A stretch of 64,000 nucleotides of DNA from Xenophilus sp. E41. GTDB taxonomy: Bacteria; Pseudomonadota; Gammaproteobacteria; Burkholderiales; Burkholderiaceae_C. Under the pieces are notes generated by a model. That model worked only from the letters and a program-made list of their open reading frames with translations, was not told the origin of the DNA and did not search any database. Positions 1-10,208 of the stretch are shown piece after piece; position 1 is the first letter of the stretch, and each line of letters starts with the position of its first letter. The DNA lies in assembly GCF_003671765.1 (NCBI RefSeq), contig NZ_QPIB01000009.1:1-64000 (forward strand), written 5' to 3'. Both the position numbers and the translations under genes were made by a program.

Positions 1-221
1 TGGTGCCGGTGTGCGGGCGCAGGCGCCATTCGCGGCGCCGTGCAGTGCCCAAAGCGCGTCGATTCCAGGCGAGCACCTCCGTCGTGCCGCACGACGGTCA
101 GCGCGAGCCTGAGCCGGAGAACGCACACCGGCGCCGCCGGCCGGGTTCAGGCCCGCAGCCGCTATTCACCCAAGCCTGGGCCTCGCAATAAAGACCGCAG
201 CGAACGGGACGTCCACGGCCT
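1..221. other. Left-edge stretch with no supported gene
   Basis: These 221 bases lie downstream of the NlpC/P60 lipoprotein gene. Short open frames exist on both strands, but they are arginine-rich shadow translations of G+C-rich DNA and none has a convincing ribosome-binding site. I see no terminator, RNA gene or repeat here. Confidence 0.4.
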
Positions 222-746
222 TCAGGGCCGCCGAACCTCCATCGGCTGCTTCGACCAGTACACCCCCGCCAACTGGTCCAACCGCACCGTGCCGCCTGTC
301 GACGGCGCATGCACGAAGCGGCCGTCGCCGACGTAGATGCCGGCATGCGTGGGCCGGCCGCGGCCGAAGAGCACCAAGTCGCCGGTGCGGATCTCGTCGA
401 TGCCGACGGGCTCGCCGAAAGCGCTGAGTTGCGCCACCGTACGTGGCGGCACCAGGCCAGCGCGGCTGCGGTACACGTAGCCGATCAGCCCGCTGCAGTC
501 GAAGCCGCTGTCGGGCGTGTTGCCGCCGTAGCGGTAGGGCGTGCCCACCAACCCCAATGCATGGATCGCGATGTCGTCGGACTGCGAGGGCGTGAGCGGC
601 GGGTAGTAGGTGGTGCGCGGCGCGGCCGGCATGCGGCCGCCGCTGGGCGGGGTGGTGCAGCCGGCCAGCAGGGCGCCGCACACCAGGGCAGCGATCAGCG
701 GCGCGGAAGGCAGGGCAGCGATTCGGAGCGGCAGGACCAGGCGCAT
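222..746 (-). CDS. NlpC/P60 family lipoprotein (cell-wall endopeptidase, C40)
   Basis: This 174-residue protein is a predicted outer-envelope peptidoglycan hydrolase. The N-terminus is a lipoprotein signal: a basic start, a hydrophobic stretch and the lipobox LLAGC near residue 29. An NlpC/P60 domain fills residues 50-170. The catalytic cysteine is in the motif FDCSGL and the catalytic histidine in THAGIYVGDGRFVHA. Proteins of this family cleave bonds in the stem peptide of peptidoglycan, usually gamma-D-Glu-diaminopimelate. The length is normal for a single-domain member of the Spr/NlpC type. It stands alone on the minus strand; a dispersed 49-bp repeat separates it from the deaminase gene upstream. 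The family call is firm, the exact bond cleaved is not. Confidence 0.88.
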   Translation of the reverse strand: MRLVLPLRIAALPSAPLIAALVCGALLAGCTTPPSGGRMPAAPRTTYYPPLTPSQSDDIAIHALGLVGTPYRYGGNTPDSGFDCSGLIGYVYRSRAGLVPPRTVAQLSAFGEPVGIDEIRTGDLVLFGRGRPTHAGIYVGDGRFVHAPSTGGTVRLDQLAGVYWSKQPMEVRRP

Positions 747-769
747 GGCAGTGGCGGATGAGCTGGGAT

Positions 770-818
770 GCTATGAAGTTTATAGCTGACGGCGCCCGCC
801 CCGCCTGCTCTGGCGGCC
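770..818 (+). repeat. 49-bp dispersed repeat, copy A (intergenic)
   Basis: The head is a 17-bp interrupted palindrome, GCTAT-7 nt-ATAGC, followed by a 32-nt tail containing GGCGCCCGC and ending GGCGGCC. Three further copies at 36566, 47248 and 55851 align without gaps and in the same orientation. This copy lies between the NlpC/P60 and deaminase genes. Confidence 0.7.
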
Positions 819-864
819 TCGATGAGGGTCAATCGTGGGCCGACCGCAACGCGCGGCCGCCAAC

Positions 865-1362
865 TCAGCGGCTCTGCCAGAAACCGCGGTGCGTGGCCAC
901 CATCTCCTCGGCCACGGCTTCGGCCGGGCCGATCACCTCCACCGTGCGCTGCCCGCGCGCGAACACCTCGCGGCAGGGCAGGCTCAGCGTCGGGTTCTCG
1001 GGATGGTCGCCGGTCAGCGCCAGCAGCGCCGTCTCTTCGGCGCCGTACAGCACGCGGCCGATGCCGGCCCAGTACACCGTGCCGGCGCACATGGCGCAGG
1101 GCTCGAAGGTGGTGACCAGCGTGCACTGGGCGAGGTAGCTGCCGGGGTAGTTGGCCGCTGCCGTTCGGGCCAGCGTGGCCTCGGCGTGGTTCACCGTGTC
1201 GATGTTGCCCTGCTCGGCGAGCACGGTCTCGCCATCGGGCGCCAGCAGCAATGCGCCGAAGGGATGGCGGCCCATGGCCATCGCGCGGCGCGCCACGGCG
1301 TCGGCGCGGCGCAGGTGGCGGGCGCATTGGTCGGGGGTGAGGTCTTGGAGGGTGGGTGGCAT
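865..1362 (-). CDS. Nucleoside/nucleobase deaminase (cytidine deaminase superfamily)
   Basis: This 165-residue protein carries the zinc-site signature of the CDA superfamily: NHAEAT with the proton-shuttling glutamate, then EPCAMCAG with two zinc-binding cysteines. Such enzymes hydrolytically deaminate guanine, cytosine, adenosine or tRNA adenosine. The length and the HAE spacing resemble guanine-deaminase or TadA-like proteins, but it is not obviously the essential tRNA enzyme. The ATG lies only 4 nt after the stop codon of the PIN toxin gene, so the deaminase is probably the third gene of the Phd-PIN transcript. No clear Shine-Dalgarno sequence precedes it, which fits translational coupling. 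The substrate is unknown. Confidence 0.82.
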   Translation of the reverse strand: MPPTLQDLTPDQCARHLRRADAVARRAMAMGRHPFGALLLAPDGETVLAEQGNIDTVNHAEATLARTAAANYPGSYLAQCTLVTTFEPCAMCAGTVYWAGIGRVLYGAEETALLALTGDHPENPTLSLPCREVFARGQRTVEVIGPAEAVAEEMVATHRGFWQSR

Positions 1363-1366
1363 GGTG

Positions 1367-1795
1367 TCAACAGGCGAGCAAGGCGCACGCCTGGCCGGGC
1401 GTGAGCACCGGCAGGTCCTCGATGCGCGAGAGCAGCAGCAGATCCTGGTCGCCGCTCACGATGGCATCGGCCGATGCGGCCAGCGCCACGTGGATGAACT
1501 TGTCGTCGTCGGCATCGCGCGAGAAGGTCCGGCCCGCAAGCTCCGGGGAAATGTCGACCCAGACGCCGGCGGCGCCCAGGTCGTGCAGGATCGCCTTGCG
1601 GTCTTCCAGGTCGAGGTAGCGGTCGAACTTGGGGCGCCAGAGCCGGGACTGCAGTTCGGCGAAGGTGGCATCGGAAAACAGAAGCCGCCCGTGCGCCAAC
1701 GCATGCCGCACGATGCGCGCGGGCGGCGAAGTGGTCGACAGCGCGGCGCTGATCAGCACGTTCGAGTCGATCACCAGTGCGGCGTCAACTCTCAT
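1367..1795 (-). CDS. PIN-domain ribonuclease toxin (type II toxin-antitoxin)
   Basis: This 142-residue PIN-domain protein resembles the 'putative toxin-antitoxin system toxin component, PIN family' group (COG1569). The acidic metal-binding residues are visible: Asp in VIDSNVLIS near the N-terminus, Glu in FAELQSRL, the cluster DADDDKF and the late Asp in SGDQDLL. PIN toxins are Mg2+-dependent endoribonucleases that attack tRNA or mRNA. The first 11 nt overlap the 3' end of the antitoxin gene, which is typical of such pairs. The length is complete and no active-site residue appears lost, so the toxin is probably functional. Confidence 0.85.
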   Translation of the reverse strand: MRVDAALVIDSNVLISAALSTTSPPARIVRHALAHGRLLFSDATFAELQSRLWRPKFDRYLDLEDRKAILHDLGAAGVWVDISPELAGRTFSRDADDDKFIHVALAASADAIVSGDQDLLLLSRIEDLPVLTPGQACALLAC

Positions 1796-2036
1796 CGGCC
1801 AGCAGTCGGTCGATGCCCTCCTGCGTCAGACCGCCTGCCTCGGCCTTGGCGGCGGTGCGGTCCAGCGTGTGTGCCAGCCGGTTGGCGTAGAAAGCGCGCA
1901 TCGCCTCGTAGTCGCTGGGCGACACCAGCACCCCCACGACCCGGTCGTGCCGCAGCACGCGTACGGGCTCTTTCTGCGCCATGTCGATGAAGGCGCCGAA
2001 CTGGGTCTTGGCCTGGTTGGCCGTCATGGTCCGCAT
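1785..2036 (-). CDS. Phd/YefM-type antitoxin
   Basis: This 83-residue protein begins MRTMTANQAKTQFGAFID, the typical N-terminal DNA-binding fold of the Phd/YefM family, followed by the PVRVLRHDRVVGVLVSPSDYEAM segment of that fold split over residues 25-47. The C-terminal half should wrap the PIN toxin and block its active site. The gene overlaps the toxin by 11 nt. Two inverted repeats sit immediately upstream (2049-2082), where an autoregulatory complex would bind. An internal ATG three codons downstream is an alternative start. This is the antitoxin half of a type II system. Confidence 0.85.
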   Translation of the reverse strand: MRTMTANQAKTQFGAFIDMAQKEPVRVLRHDRVVGVLVSPSDYEAMRAFYANRLAHTLDRTAAKAEAGGLTQEGIDRLLADES

Positions 2037-2048
2037 GGCTTGCCTCGA

Positions 2049-2082
2049 AAAGTGCCCACTTTAGTCGAATCGTTCGATTCGA
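2049..2082 (-). promoter_or_regulatory. Tandem inverted repeats upstream of the toxin-antitoxin operon
   Basis: Two perfect interrupted palindromes lie between the antitoxin start and the DUF2272 gene: AAAGTG-CC-CACTTT at 2049-2062 and TCGAATCG-TT-CGATTCGA at 2065-2082. Paired operators of this kind are expected for Phd-type autoregulation. The second could alternatively act as a transcript hairpin at the end of the DUF2272 gene, but it has no U-run. Confidence 0.5.
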
Positions 2083-2086
2083 GCGT

Positions 2087-3106
2087 TCATCGCCACTGCA
2101 GCAACAGCGACCACGGCTGGCGGCTCATGTGGCGATCGACGCAGGTGGGCGTGCCGGCCACGCAGCCGGTAGGCAGGTAGCTCGGGTCCAGGCGCCGCGT
2201 GCCCGGCGCGAACTCGAGCCGGCGCAGGGTGACGGACTGCAGCACGTTGCCGCCGATGGCGTCGAAGCCCCGGGTGTCGACCTGCGTGACGACGTCGCAG
2301 TGCATGGGCAGGGCGCCACCGGCGGTGTTCCGGCGCGCCAGTTCCTCGCCCAGCTTGTCGAAGGTGTCCAGAGCGGCCTCGGACCCGCGCGCCTGGCACA
2401 CCAGGTCGCCCACGCGCGGCGCGGTGCGCGCCAGGTCGCAGGCGCGCAGCGCAGAGGGTGTGGGCTGGCCGGCCTGCTCGCGCTGGGTGGCGGCCCAGGC
2501 TGCACCGGCATAGTCGGCATGGGCTTCGGAAAATGCGAACTCCCCGGCCTGCAGGCCCGCTTCGCGCGCCAGCCAGCTGATGAAGGCCGCGGACCAGGGC
2601 GTGTCGACCACGGCGACACGGTCGATCGCGGTCTGCAGGGCGCGCAGTTCGGCGGACGAGAGGCCCTGGTCCGGGCCCACGCCCAGGCCTTGCAGATGCG
2701 AGGCGCTGGCCTGCTGCAGCGCCTGCTGCAACAGCCGCCGGTCGGCCGGTCGCAGCGCGCCGAAGCGCACCTGCGAGGGAATGCGGCCGTCGGGGTCGAC
2801 CGCCTCCCAGTAACCCATCACACGCTGCCAGGGCGGCGCCACGCGCAGGGAACGCGGCGTGTCCTCGGCCTCGTAGCTGCCGGCGTCGAGCAGGCGGCCC
2901 TGGGCGTCGAGGGCCGCGCCGCCCCAGGCGGCGTGCTCGCGCTGGGCGAGCGCGGCCAGCGTCAGTGCGCGTGGCGGGGGACTTTGTGTGGCACCGGCGG
3001 CGCATCGTGCGTCGGCAGGCTGTGCGGCGGCGGGTGTCGGCCACGCGAGCCAGGCGCCGAGCAGGGCGCAGGCGAGGACGCGGCAAGCAGGGAAGGGCAG
3101 AGGCAT
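2087..3106 (-). CDS. DUF2272 domain-containing secreted protein
   Basis: This 339-residue protein has a Sec-type signal peptide, with a hydrophobic core VLACALLGAWLAW and predicted cleavage after PAAAQ. The segment RVAVVDTPWSAAFISWLAREAG is characteristic of the DUF2272 family, whose biochemical role I do not know. The start at 3106 gives the intact signal peptide; an in-frame ATG farther upstream would add 47 residues of low-complexity sequence and is rejected. The gene follows the ABC permease after 52 nt on the same strand and could be co-transcribed with it. Family membership is likely, function unassigned. Confidence 0.65.
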   Translation of the reverse strand: MPLPFPACRVLACALLGAWLAWPTPAAAQPADARCAAGATQSPPPRALTLAALAQREHAAWGGAALDAQGRLLDAGSYEAEDTPRSLRVAPPWQRVMGYWEAVDPDGRIPSQVRFGALRPADRRLLQQALQQASASHLQGLGVGPDQGLSSAELRALQTAIDRVAVVDTPWSAAFISWLAREAGLQAGEFAFSEAHADYAGAAWAATQREQAGQPTPSALRACDLARTAPRVGDLVCQARGSEAALDTFDKLGEELARRNTAGGALPMHCDVVTQVDTRGFDAIGGNVLQSVTLRRLEFAPGTRRLDPSYLPTGCVAGTPTCVDRHMSRQPWSLLLQWR

Positions 3107-3158
3107 GCCCGGCCGAGCATAGCCCGCTGCGCGAGCCGGCCGGAGCTGGCCCAGGCGC

Positions 3159-3926
3159 TCAGCCGCCTTGAGAGCCGCGGTGTGCCCAGCCGGTGGTGCG
3201 CTTCTCGATGGCGCTGAAGAGCTCGTACATGACCATCGCCATGGCACCCACCACCATCAGGCCGGCGAAGGCCAGGCCCATCTGCATCGCCGAGCCGGCG
3301 CTGATGAGCAGGTAGCCGATGCCCTCGTTGGCCGCGGTCATCTCCGACACCGTGGTGCCGACGAAGGCCAGCGTGATCGCGACCTTGAGCGAGGCGTAGA
3401 AATACGGCATGGAGCGCGGCAGGCCGATCTTCATGAGCACGTCCCAGCGCTTGGCGCCGAGCACGCGCAGCACGTCCTCCAGCTCCGGCTCCAGCGTGGC
3501 CAGCCCGGTCGCGATGTTGACCATGATGGGGAAGAAGCTGATGAGGAAGGCCGTGAGGATGGCCGGCCCGATGCCGATGCCGAACCACACCACGAGGATG
3601 GGCACGAAGGCCGCCTTGGGCAGCGCGTTGAAGGCGGTCATGAGCGGGTACATGGCCGCGTAGGCCAGCCGCGAGCTGCCGATCACGAAGCCCAGCAGCA
3701 CGCCCACGACGATCGCGAGGCCGAAGCCGGCCATCGTCACCCAGAAGGTGCGCCAGGCGTGGCCGGCGATGATGGTCTTGAATTCCCAGAACTGCGTCCA
3801 GATGCGCCAGGGGCTGGGAAAGATGAAGTCCGAGACGTTGAAGGCCGAGCAGACGATCTGCCACAGCACGATCACCGCCACCAGCAGCAGCCAGGGCGAC
3901 CAGCGTTCGAGTTGCTTGTTGTTCAT
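3159..3926 (-). CDS. ABC transporter permease (NMT1/SsuC-like importer)
   Basis: This 255-residue inner-membrane permease belongs to the BPD_transp_1 fold of the nitrate/sulfonate/taurine class. About six membrane segments are visible, the first beginning at residue 12. The cytoplasmic EAA-type loop includes LRVLGAKRWDVLMKIGLP, where the ATPase docks. The start codon overlaps the stop of the ATPase gene by 4 nt (ATGA), showing translational coupling. Partners are the ATPase upstream and the periplasmic binding protein before it. The substrate is probably a small anionic or heterocyclic compound; the sequence alone does not decide it. Confidence 0.88.
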   Translation of the reverse strand: MNNKQLERWSPWLLLVAVIVLWQIVCSAFNVSDFIFPSPWRIWTQFWEFKTIIAGHAWRTFWVTMAGFGLAIVVGVLLGFVIGSSRLAYAAMYPLMTAFNALPKAAFVPILVVWFGIGIGPAILTAFLISFFPIMVNIATGLATLEPELEDVLRVLGAKRWDVLMKIGLPRSMPYFYASLKVAITLAFVGTTVSEMTAANEGIGYLLISAGSAMQMGLAFAGLMVVGAMAMVMYELFSAIEKRTTGWAHRGSQGG

Positions 3927-4750
3927 GCGACCTCCCCGGTGGCCACCGGCTGCCGCATCGCCCCGATGTGGCTGCGCAGCTCGTGCACGATGTCGCTGAA
4001 CTCCTTGGTGTAGGTCAGCTCGAGGTCGCGCGGGCGGGGCAGTTCGATCTCGCGCCGCACGACGAAGCGGCCGGGCGACTTGCTCATGACGTAGACCGTG
4101 TCGGCGAGAAACACCGATTCGCGCAGGTCGTGCGTGACCAGGATCACGTTGAAGCGCTGCTCGGTCCAGAGGTCGCGCAGGATGCACCACAGCTCCTCGC
4201 GCGTGAAGGCGTCCAGCGCGCCGAAGGGCTCGTCCAGCAGCAGCATCTTGGGCTCGTGGATGAGCGCGCGGCAGATCGACGCGCGCTGCTGCATGCCGCC
4301 CGAGAGCTGCCAGGGGAACTTGTCCTCGTAGCCGCCCAGGCCCACCTTCTGCAGCAGGCGGCGGGCGCGCTCCTCGTACTCCTTGCGCTTGCTCTTGAAG
4401 CTGGAGCGGTAGGGCTCGACGATCTCCAGCGGCAGCAGCACGTTGTCGACCGTGGTGCGCCAGGGCAGCAGCGAGGGCGCCTGGAAGGCCATGCCCGAGA
4501 TCTTGAGCGGGCCGGTCACCGGCTGGCCGTCGATGCGGATCCTGCCCATCGAGGGCATCTTCAGCCCGGTGGTGAGCTTCATGAAGGTGGACTTGCCGCA
4601 GCCCGAGGGCCCGACGATGGCGATGAATTCGCCCTGCCTGACCTTCAGGTCGATGGCTTCGACGGCGAAGTGGTTCTCGCGCAGCAGCTGCTCGTTGTAG
4701 GCGAGCCAGACGTCCTGGAAGTCGACGAAGGGGGTGTCGGTGTCTGCCAT
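3923..4750 (-). CDS. ABC transporter ATP-binding protein (NMT1/SsuB-like importer)
   Basis: This 275-residue ATPase powers the adjacent permease. It shows Walker A GPSGCGKST near residue 48, the Q-loop FQAPSLLPW, the ABC signature LSGGMQQR, Walker B LLLDEPF, the D-loop and the switch histidine in LVTHDLRE. These features match the SsuB/TauB/NrtD group. The chosen start, 83 nt after the binding-protein stop, begins MADTDTPFVDFQDVW and yields the usual family length. Longer in-frame starts would run into the intergenic gap and the binding-protein gene. It overlaps the permease by 4 nt. Confidence 0.9.
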   Translation of the reverse strand: MADTDTPFVDFQDVWLAYNEQLLRENHFAVEAIDLKVRQGEFIAIVGPSGCGKSTFMKLTTGLKMPSMGRIRIDGQPVTGPLKISGMAFQAPSLLPWRTTVDNVLLPLEIVEPYRSSFKSKRKEYEERARRLLQKVGLGGYEDKFPWQLSGGMQQRASICRALIHEPKMLLLDEPFGALDAFTREELWCILRDLWTEQRFNVILVTHDLRESVFLADTVYVMSKSPGRFVVRREIELPRPRDLELTYTKEFSDIVHELRSHIGAMRQPVATGEVA

Positions 4751-4833
4751 GGTTCGGATATGAAAAGGGCCTGCGACGCCCAGGGGGCGGGCGCAGGCCG
4801 CAATCGTTTTGAAAGCAAGCCCCGGAAGCGGAC

Positions 4834-5862
4834 TTACTTCTTGAGGATCGCCAGCTCGGCCGCGGGCGGCAGCAGCGCGCTGGTCCACACGGCGTCGGGG
4901 CTCACGCGGGTCTTGGTGTTGAAGGCGTCGGACACCTGCGAGGCCATGAGCGACAGGCGGCCGGGGTTCACCACGCCGAAGCCTTCCGCCTTGGCGTCGG
5001 GGCTGTTGATGACGGTGTCGATGGCGAGCTGCAGGCGGCGCGTTTCCAGCTTGCTGTCGATGATGCCGTCGCGCGCCTTCACGGACTCGATCGCCACCGC
5101 CGGATTGGCGATGACTTCCTTGGCGCCCTTGGCGAAGGCCGAGAGGAAGGCCTTCACGACTTCGGGCTTCTCCTTGATGAGCTTGGGCGACGCGATGATG
5201 ACGTTGCCGTACAGCTTCACGCCGTAGTCGGGGTAGGGCAGCACCACCACGTCGCCGGCCTTGGCGCCGCGCGCCTCGAGGTTGAGCAGCGAGGTGAAGG
5301 TGAAGCCGGTGATGGCGTCGATGTCGCCGCGCATGAGCATGGTCTCGCGCAGCGTGGGGTCCATGGCGGTCCACGTCACGTTGCCGATGTTGTTGGCCTT
5401 GGCGAAGATCGGGAAGGCCCGGCGGCCGGCGTCGAACACCGGGGCGCCCAGCTTCTTGCCGGTGAGGTCGCCCGGCTTCGTGATGCCGCTCTTCTTGAGC
5501 GCCATGACCGAGGCCGGCGTGTTGTTGTAGACCATCATCACCGCGACCGGCTTGTTCGGGCTGTCGGGGTTGTTCGCGTGGAATTCCATCAGCGCCGCGA
5601 GGTCGGCGAAGCCCATGTCGTAGGCGCCCGAGGCCACGCGCGTGACCGTGCCGCCGGAGCCGTTGCCGGCGTCGATGGTCACGTCGATGCCGGCGTTCTT
5701 GAAGTAGCCCTTGGCGGCCGGGTGCAGGAAGAGGGCGGCCGGGCCTTCGAAGCGCCAGTCGAGCTGGAACTTGATCGGCGTGGTCTGCGCCTGGGCCGTG
5801 CCCAGCCCGAAGCAGAGGGCGGAAGCGGCAAGGAAGGACTGGAGGAGTTGTCGCTTGTTCAT
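4834..5862 (-). CDS. NMT1/THI5-like ABC substrate-binding protein
   Basis: This 342-residue periplasmic protein has a signal peptide ending near AQAQ, followed by QLDWRFEGPAALFLHPAAKG and GGTVTRVASGAYDMGFADL, which are typical of the NMT1/THI5 and SsuA binding-protein fold. Relatives carry thiamine pyrimidine precursors, riboflavin, sulfonates or nitrate. I see no TPP riboswitch in the 200 bp upstream, so a thiamine-precursor role is possible but unsupported. It is the first gene of the importer operon (binding protein, ATPase, permease). The start at 5862 gives an intact signal peptide; a 32-residue upstream extension is unlikely. Confidence 0.85.
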   Translation of the reverse strand: MNKRQLLQSFLAASALCFGLGTAQAQTTPIKFQLDWRFEGPAALFLHPAAKGYFKNAGIDVTIDAGNGSGGTVTRVASGAYDMGFADLAALMEFHANNPDSPNKPVAVMMVYNNTPASVMALKKSGITKPGDLTGKKLGAPVFDAGRRAFPIFAKANNIGNVTWTAMDPTLRETMLMRGDIDAITGFTFTSLLNLEARGAKAGDVVVLPYPDYGVKLYGNVIIASPKLIKEKPEVVKAFLSAFAKGAKEVIANPAVAIESVKARDGIIDSKLETRRLQLAIDTVINSPDAKAEGFGVVNPGRLSLMASQVSDAFNTKTRVSPDAVWTSALLPPAAELAILKK

Positions 5863-6012
5863 CGGTGACTCGGGATAAGGAATGTCACGATTCAAGCAAT
5901 AAGGGTGCCCGCACGCCATTGGTGCGAATCCCGAGCGAGGCGCCAAAGCGGTGCGCATCGGCGTCGACGGTTTCCGCGTAGAAACCCGCAGGAGCGGTCA
6001 GGCTCTTGTCAT

Positions 6013-6048
6013 GAAAAACGCCCCGCTGCGTGCACCGCGGCGGGGCGT
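6013..6048 (-). terminator. Rho-independent terminator of maeB
   Basis: The stem ACGCCCCG/CGGGGCGT (6018-6025 with 6041-6048) is followed on the minus strand by a run of five T. It begins 17 nt after the maeB stop codon. Confidence 0.8.
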
Positions 6049-6064
6049 CGACAGGGGCGATGCA

Positions 6065-8365
<2,301 letters not shown>

Positions 8366-8418
8366 CCAGACTCTCCTTGGTTCTTGGAACGTGACAACTG
8401 CTTGCGGAAAAGCAGAAG

Positions 8419-8446
8419 GAGAGGCTACCGCAAAGCGGCACCTCTC
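8419..8446 (-). terminator. Possible terminator after glxR
   Basis: A hairpin with outer stem GAGAGG/CCTCTC and inner stem CCGC/GCGG lies 29 nt beyond the glxR stop. The minus-strand sequence after it is pyrimidine-rich but has no strong U-run, so termination is only possible. Confidence 0.4.
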
Positions 8447-8475
8447 CCGGGTGGTGAAACTACGAAAGGCGGCGT

Positions 8476-9390
8476 TTACCGATGCGTATCGGGCATCACC
8501 GGATGTTGCGCCAGGGCCTCCAGTGCGCAGACCAGGGCCGAATGGTCGTCCTGCCCGTGTCCCAGCGCGGCGCAGGCGTTCATCAGCTGGGCCGCGCCGG
8601 CCGTCTGCGGCAGCGCGACGCCCAGGCTGCGCGCGCTCTGCATCGCGAGGTTCAGGTCCTTCTGGTGCAGCGCGATGCGAAAGCCGGGCGCGAAGCTGCG
8701 CTTGATCATGCGTTCGCCATGCACCTCCAGGATGCGGCTGGACGCGAAGCCGCCCATCAGCGCCTGGCGCACCTTCGCGGGATCCGCCCCGGCCTTGCTG
8801 GCGAACACCAGCGCCTCGCCCACGGCGGCGATGTTCAGCGCCACGATGATCTGGTTGGCCACCTTGGTGATCTGGCCGGCGCCGACCTCGCCCACGCGTG
8901 TCACGTTCTTGCCCATCGTTTCGAGCAGCGGGCGCACGCCCTCGAAGACGGCCTCCTCGCCGCCGCACATGATGGTCAGGCTGGCCGCCTTGGCGCCCAC
9001 TTCGCCGCCGGACACAGGCGCGTCGACGTACCCGCAGCCCAGCGCGGCGATGCGCGCCGCGAAGTCCCGGGTCGCGATCGGATCGATGGAGCTGCAGTCG
9101 ACCACGGTCTTACCCGCGGTGAGGGCCGAGGCCACGCCGTTCTCGCCGAAGAGCACCTTCTCGACGTCAGGGGTGTCGGGGACCATGATGAAGATCACGT
9201 CCGCGTGGCGAGCGACCTCGGCCGCGCTGGCGCAGGCCTCGGCCCGGCCCGCGACGGCCCCGGGCACGTCGCCGCGCGTGTTCACGAAGAGGGTGTGGCC
9301 GGCGTCGATCAGGTGGCCGGCCATGGGCGTGCCCATGATGCCCAGGCCGATGAAGCCGATGCGGCGGGGGGTGTTCGTCGTGTTGCTCAT
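8476..9390 (-). CDS. glxR: 2-hydroxy-3-oxopropionate (tartronate semialdehyde) reductase
   Basis: This 304-residue member of the beta-hydroxyacid dehydrogenase family reduces tartronate semialdehyde to D-glycerate. The N-terminal Rossmann motif is GFIGLGIMGTPMAGHL; the substrate-binding signature DAPVSGGEVGAK and the catalytic lysine segment GQITKVANQI follow in the normal order. It is the last gene of the gcl-hyi-glxR operon, 14 nt after hyi, so the three enzymes convert two glyoxylates into glycerate. Length and motifs are complete. Confidence 0.92.
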   Translation of the reverse strand: MSNTTNTPRRIGFIGLGIMGTPMAGHLIDAGHTLFVNTRGDVPGAVAGRAEACASAAEVARHADVIFIMVPDTPDVEKVLFGENGVASALTAGKTVVDCSSIDPIATRDFAARIAALGCGYVDAPVSGGEVGAKAASLTIMCGGEEAVFEGVRPLLETMGKNVTRVGEVGAGQITKVANQIIVALNIAAVGEALVFASKAGADPAKVRQALMGGFASSRILEVHGERMIKRSFAPGFRIALHQKDLNLAMQSARSLGVALPQTAGAAQLMNACAALGHGQDDHSALVCALEALAQHPVMPDTHR

Positions 9391-9404
9391 GGTGATCTTT
9401 CTCT

Positions 9405-10184
9405 TCAGGAGGTCAAAGCTTGGCGCCAGCCCAGGCCATCGAGGGTGTTCGTGCGCGGCTTGTATTCGCAGCCGATCCAGCCCGTGTAGCCGATCGCGTC
9501 GATGTGCCGGAACAGCCACGGGTAGTTGATCTCGCCGGTGCCGGGCTCGCCGCGGCCCGGGTTGTCCGCGAGCTGGATGTGGCCGATGCGTGCCAGGTGC
9601 GCAGAGAGGGTGCTGGCCAGTTCGCCCTCCGTCCGCTGCGCGTGGTAGATGTCGTACTGGACGCGCAGGTTGTCCGAGCCCACCGCGTCGAGCAGCGCCA
9701 GCGCCTGGTCGGTGCGGTTCAGGAAGAAGCCCGGAATGTCGAAGGTGTTGATCGGCTCGACCAGCAGCCTGAGGCCGGCCGTCTCCAGCGCGCGCGCGGC
9801 GAAGCGCAGGTTCTCGACCAGCGTGGCTTGCACGTCCTGCCGCGTGGCGCCGGCCGGCAGCTTGCCCACCAGGCAGTTGAGCTGCGGGCAGCCCAGCGTG
9901 GTGGCGTAGTCGATCGCCCGGCTCACGCCCTCGCGGAACTCGGCCATGCGATCGGGATGGCAGGCGATGCCGCGTTCGCCCGCCTCCCAATCGCCAGCGG
10001 GCAGGTTGTGCAGGACCTGCACCAGGCCGTTGGCCTTCAGCGCCGCGGCCAGTTCGTGCTTGTCGAAGGCATAGGGAAAAAGGTATTCCACCGCCTCGAA
10101 GCCGGCGCGCGCGGCGGCCTCGAAGCGCTGCATGAAGGGCAGCTCGGTGAAGAGCATGGTGAGGTTGGCGGCAAAACGGGGCAT
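9405..10184 (-). CDS. hyi: Hydroxypyruvate isomerase
   Basis: This 259-residue TIM-barrel isomerase interconverts hydroxypyruvate and tartronate semialdehyde. It starts MPRFAANLTMLFTELPF, typical of Hyi. The metal-binding acidic residues of the xylose-isomerase-like fold appear in LLVEPINTFDIPGFFL, VQYDIYHAQ and IGCEYKP. It lies between gcl and glxR in the glyoxylate operon; a 122-bp palindromic element occupies the gap to gcl. The start is the first ATG beginning the conserved fold. Confidence 0.92.
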   Translation of the reverse strand: MPRFAANLTMLFTELPFMQRFEAAARAGFEAVEYLFPYAFDKHELAAALKANGLVQVLHNLPAGDWEAGERGIACHPDRMAEFREGVSRAIDYATTLGCPQLNCLVGKLPAGATRQDVQATLVENLRFAARALETAGLRLLVEPINTFDIPGFFLNRTDQALALLDAVGSDNLRVQYDIYHAQRTEGELASTLSAHLARIGHIQLADNPGRGEPGTGEINYPWLFRHIDAIGYTGWIGCEYKPRTNTLDGLGWRQALTS

Positions 10185-10208
10185 GGTGTTTGTAGAGAGT
10201 ATTGAAAG

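Noticed and set aside
2087-3247. A longer start for the DUF2272 protein at 3247
   Set aside because: It would overlap the ABC permease gene and put 47 Ala/Arg-rich residues in front of an intact signal peptide.
5863-6012. A TPP riboswitch before the NMT1/THI5-like importer
   Set aside because: I looked for the conserved thi-box core and did not find it, so a thiamine-precursor role is not supported.
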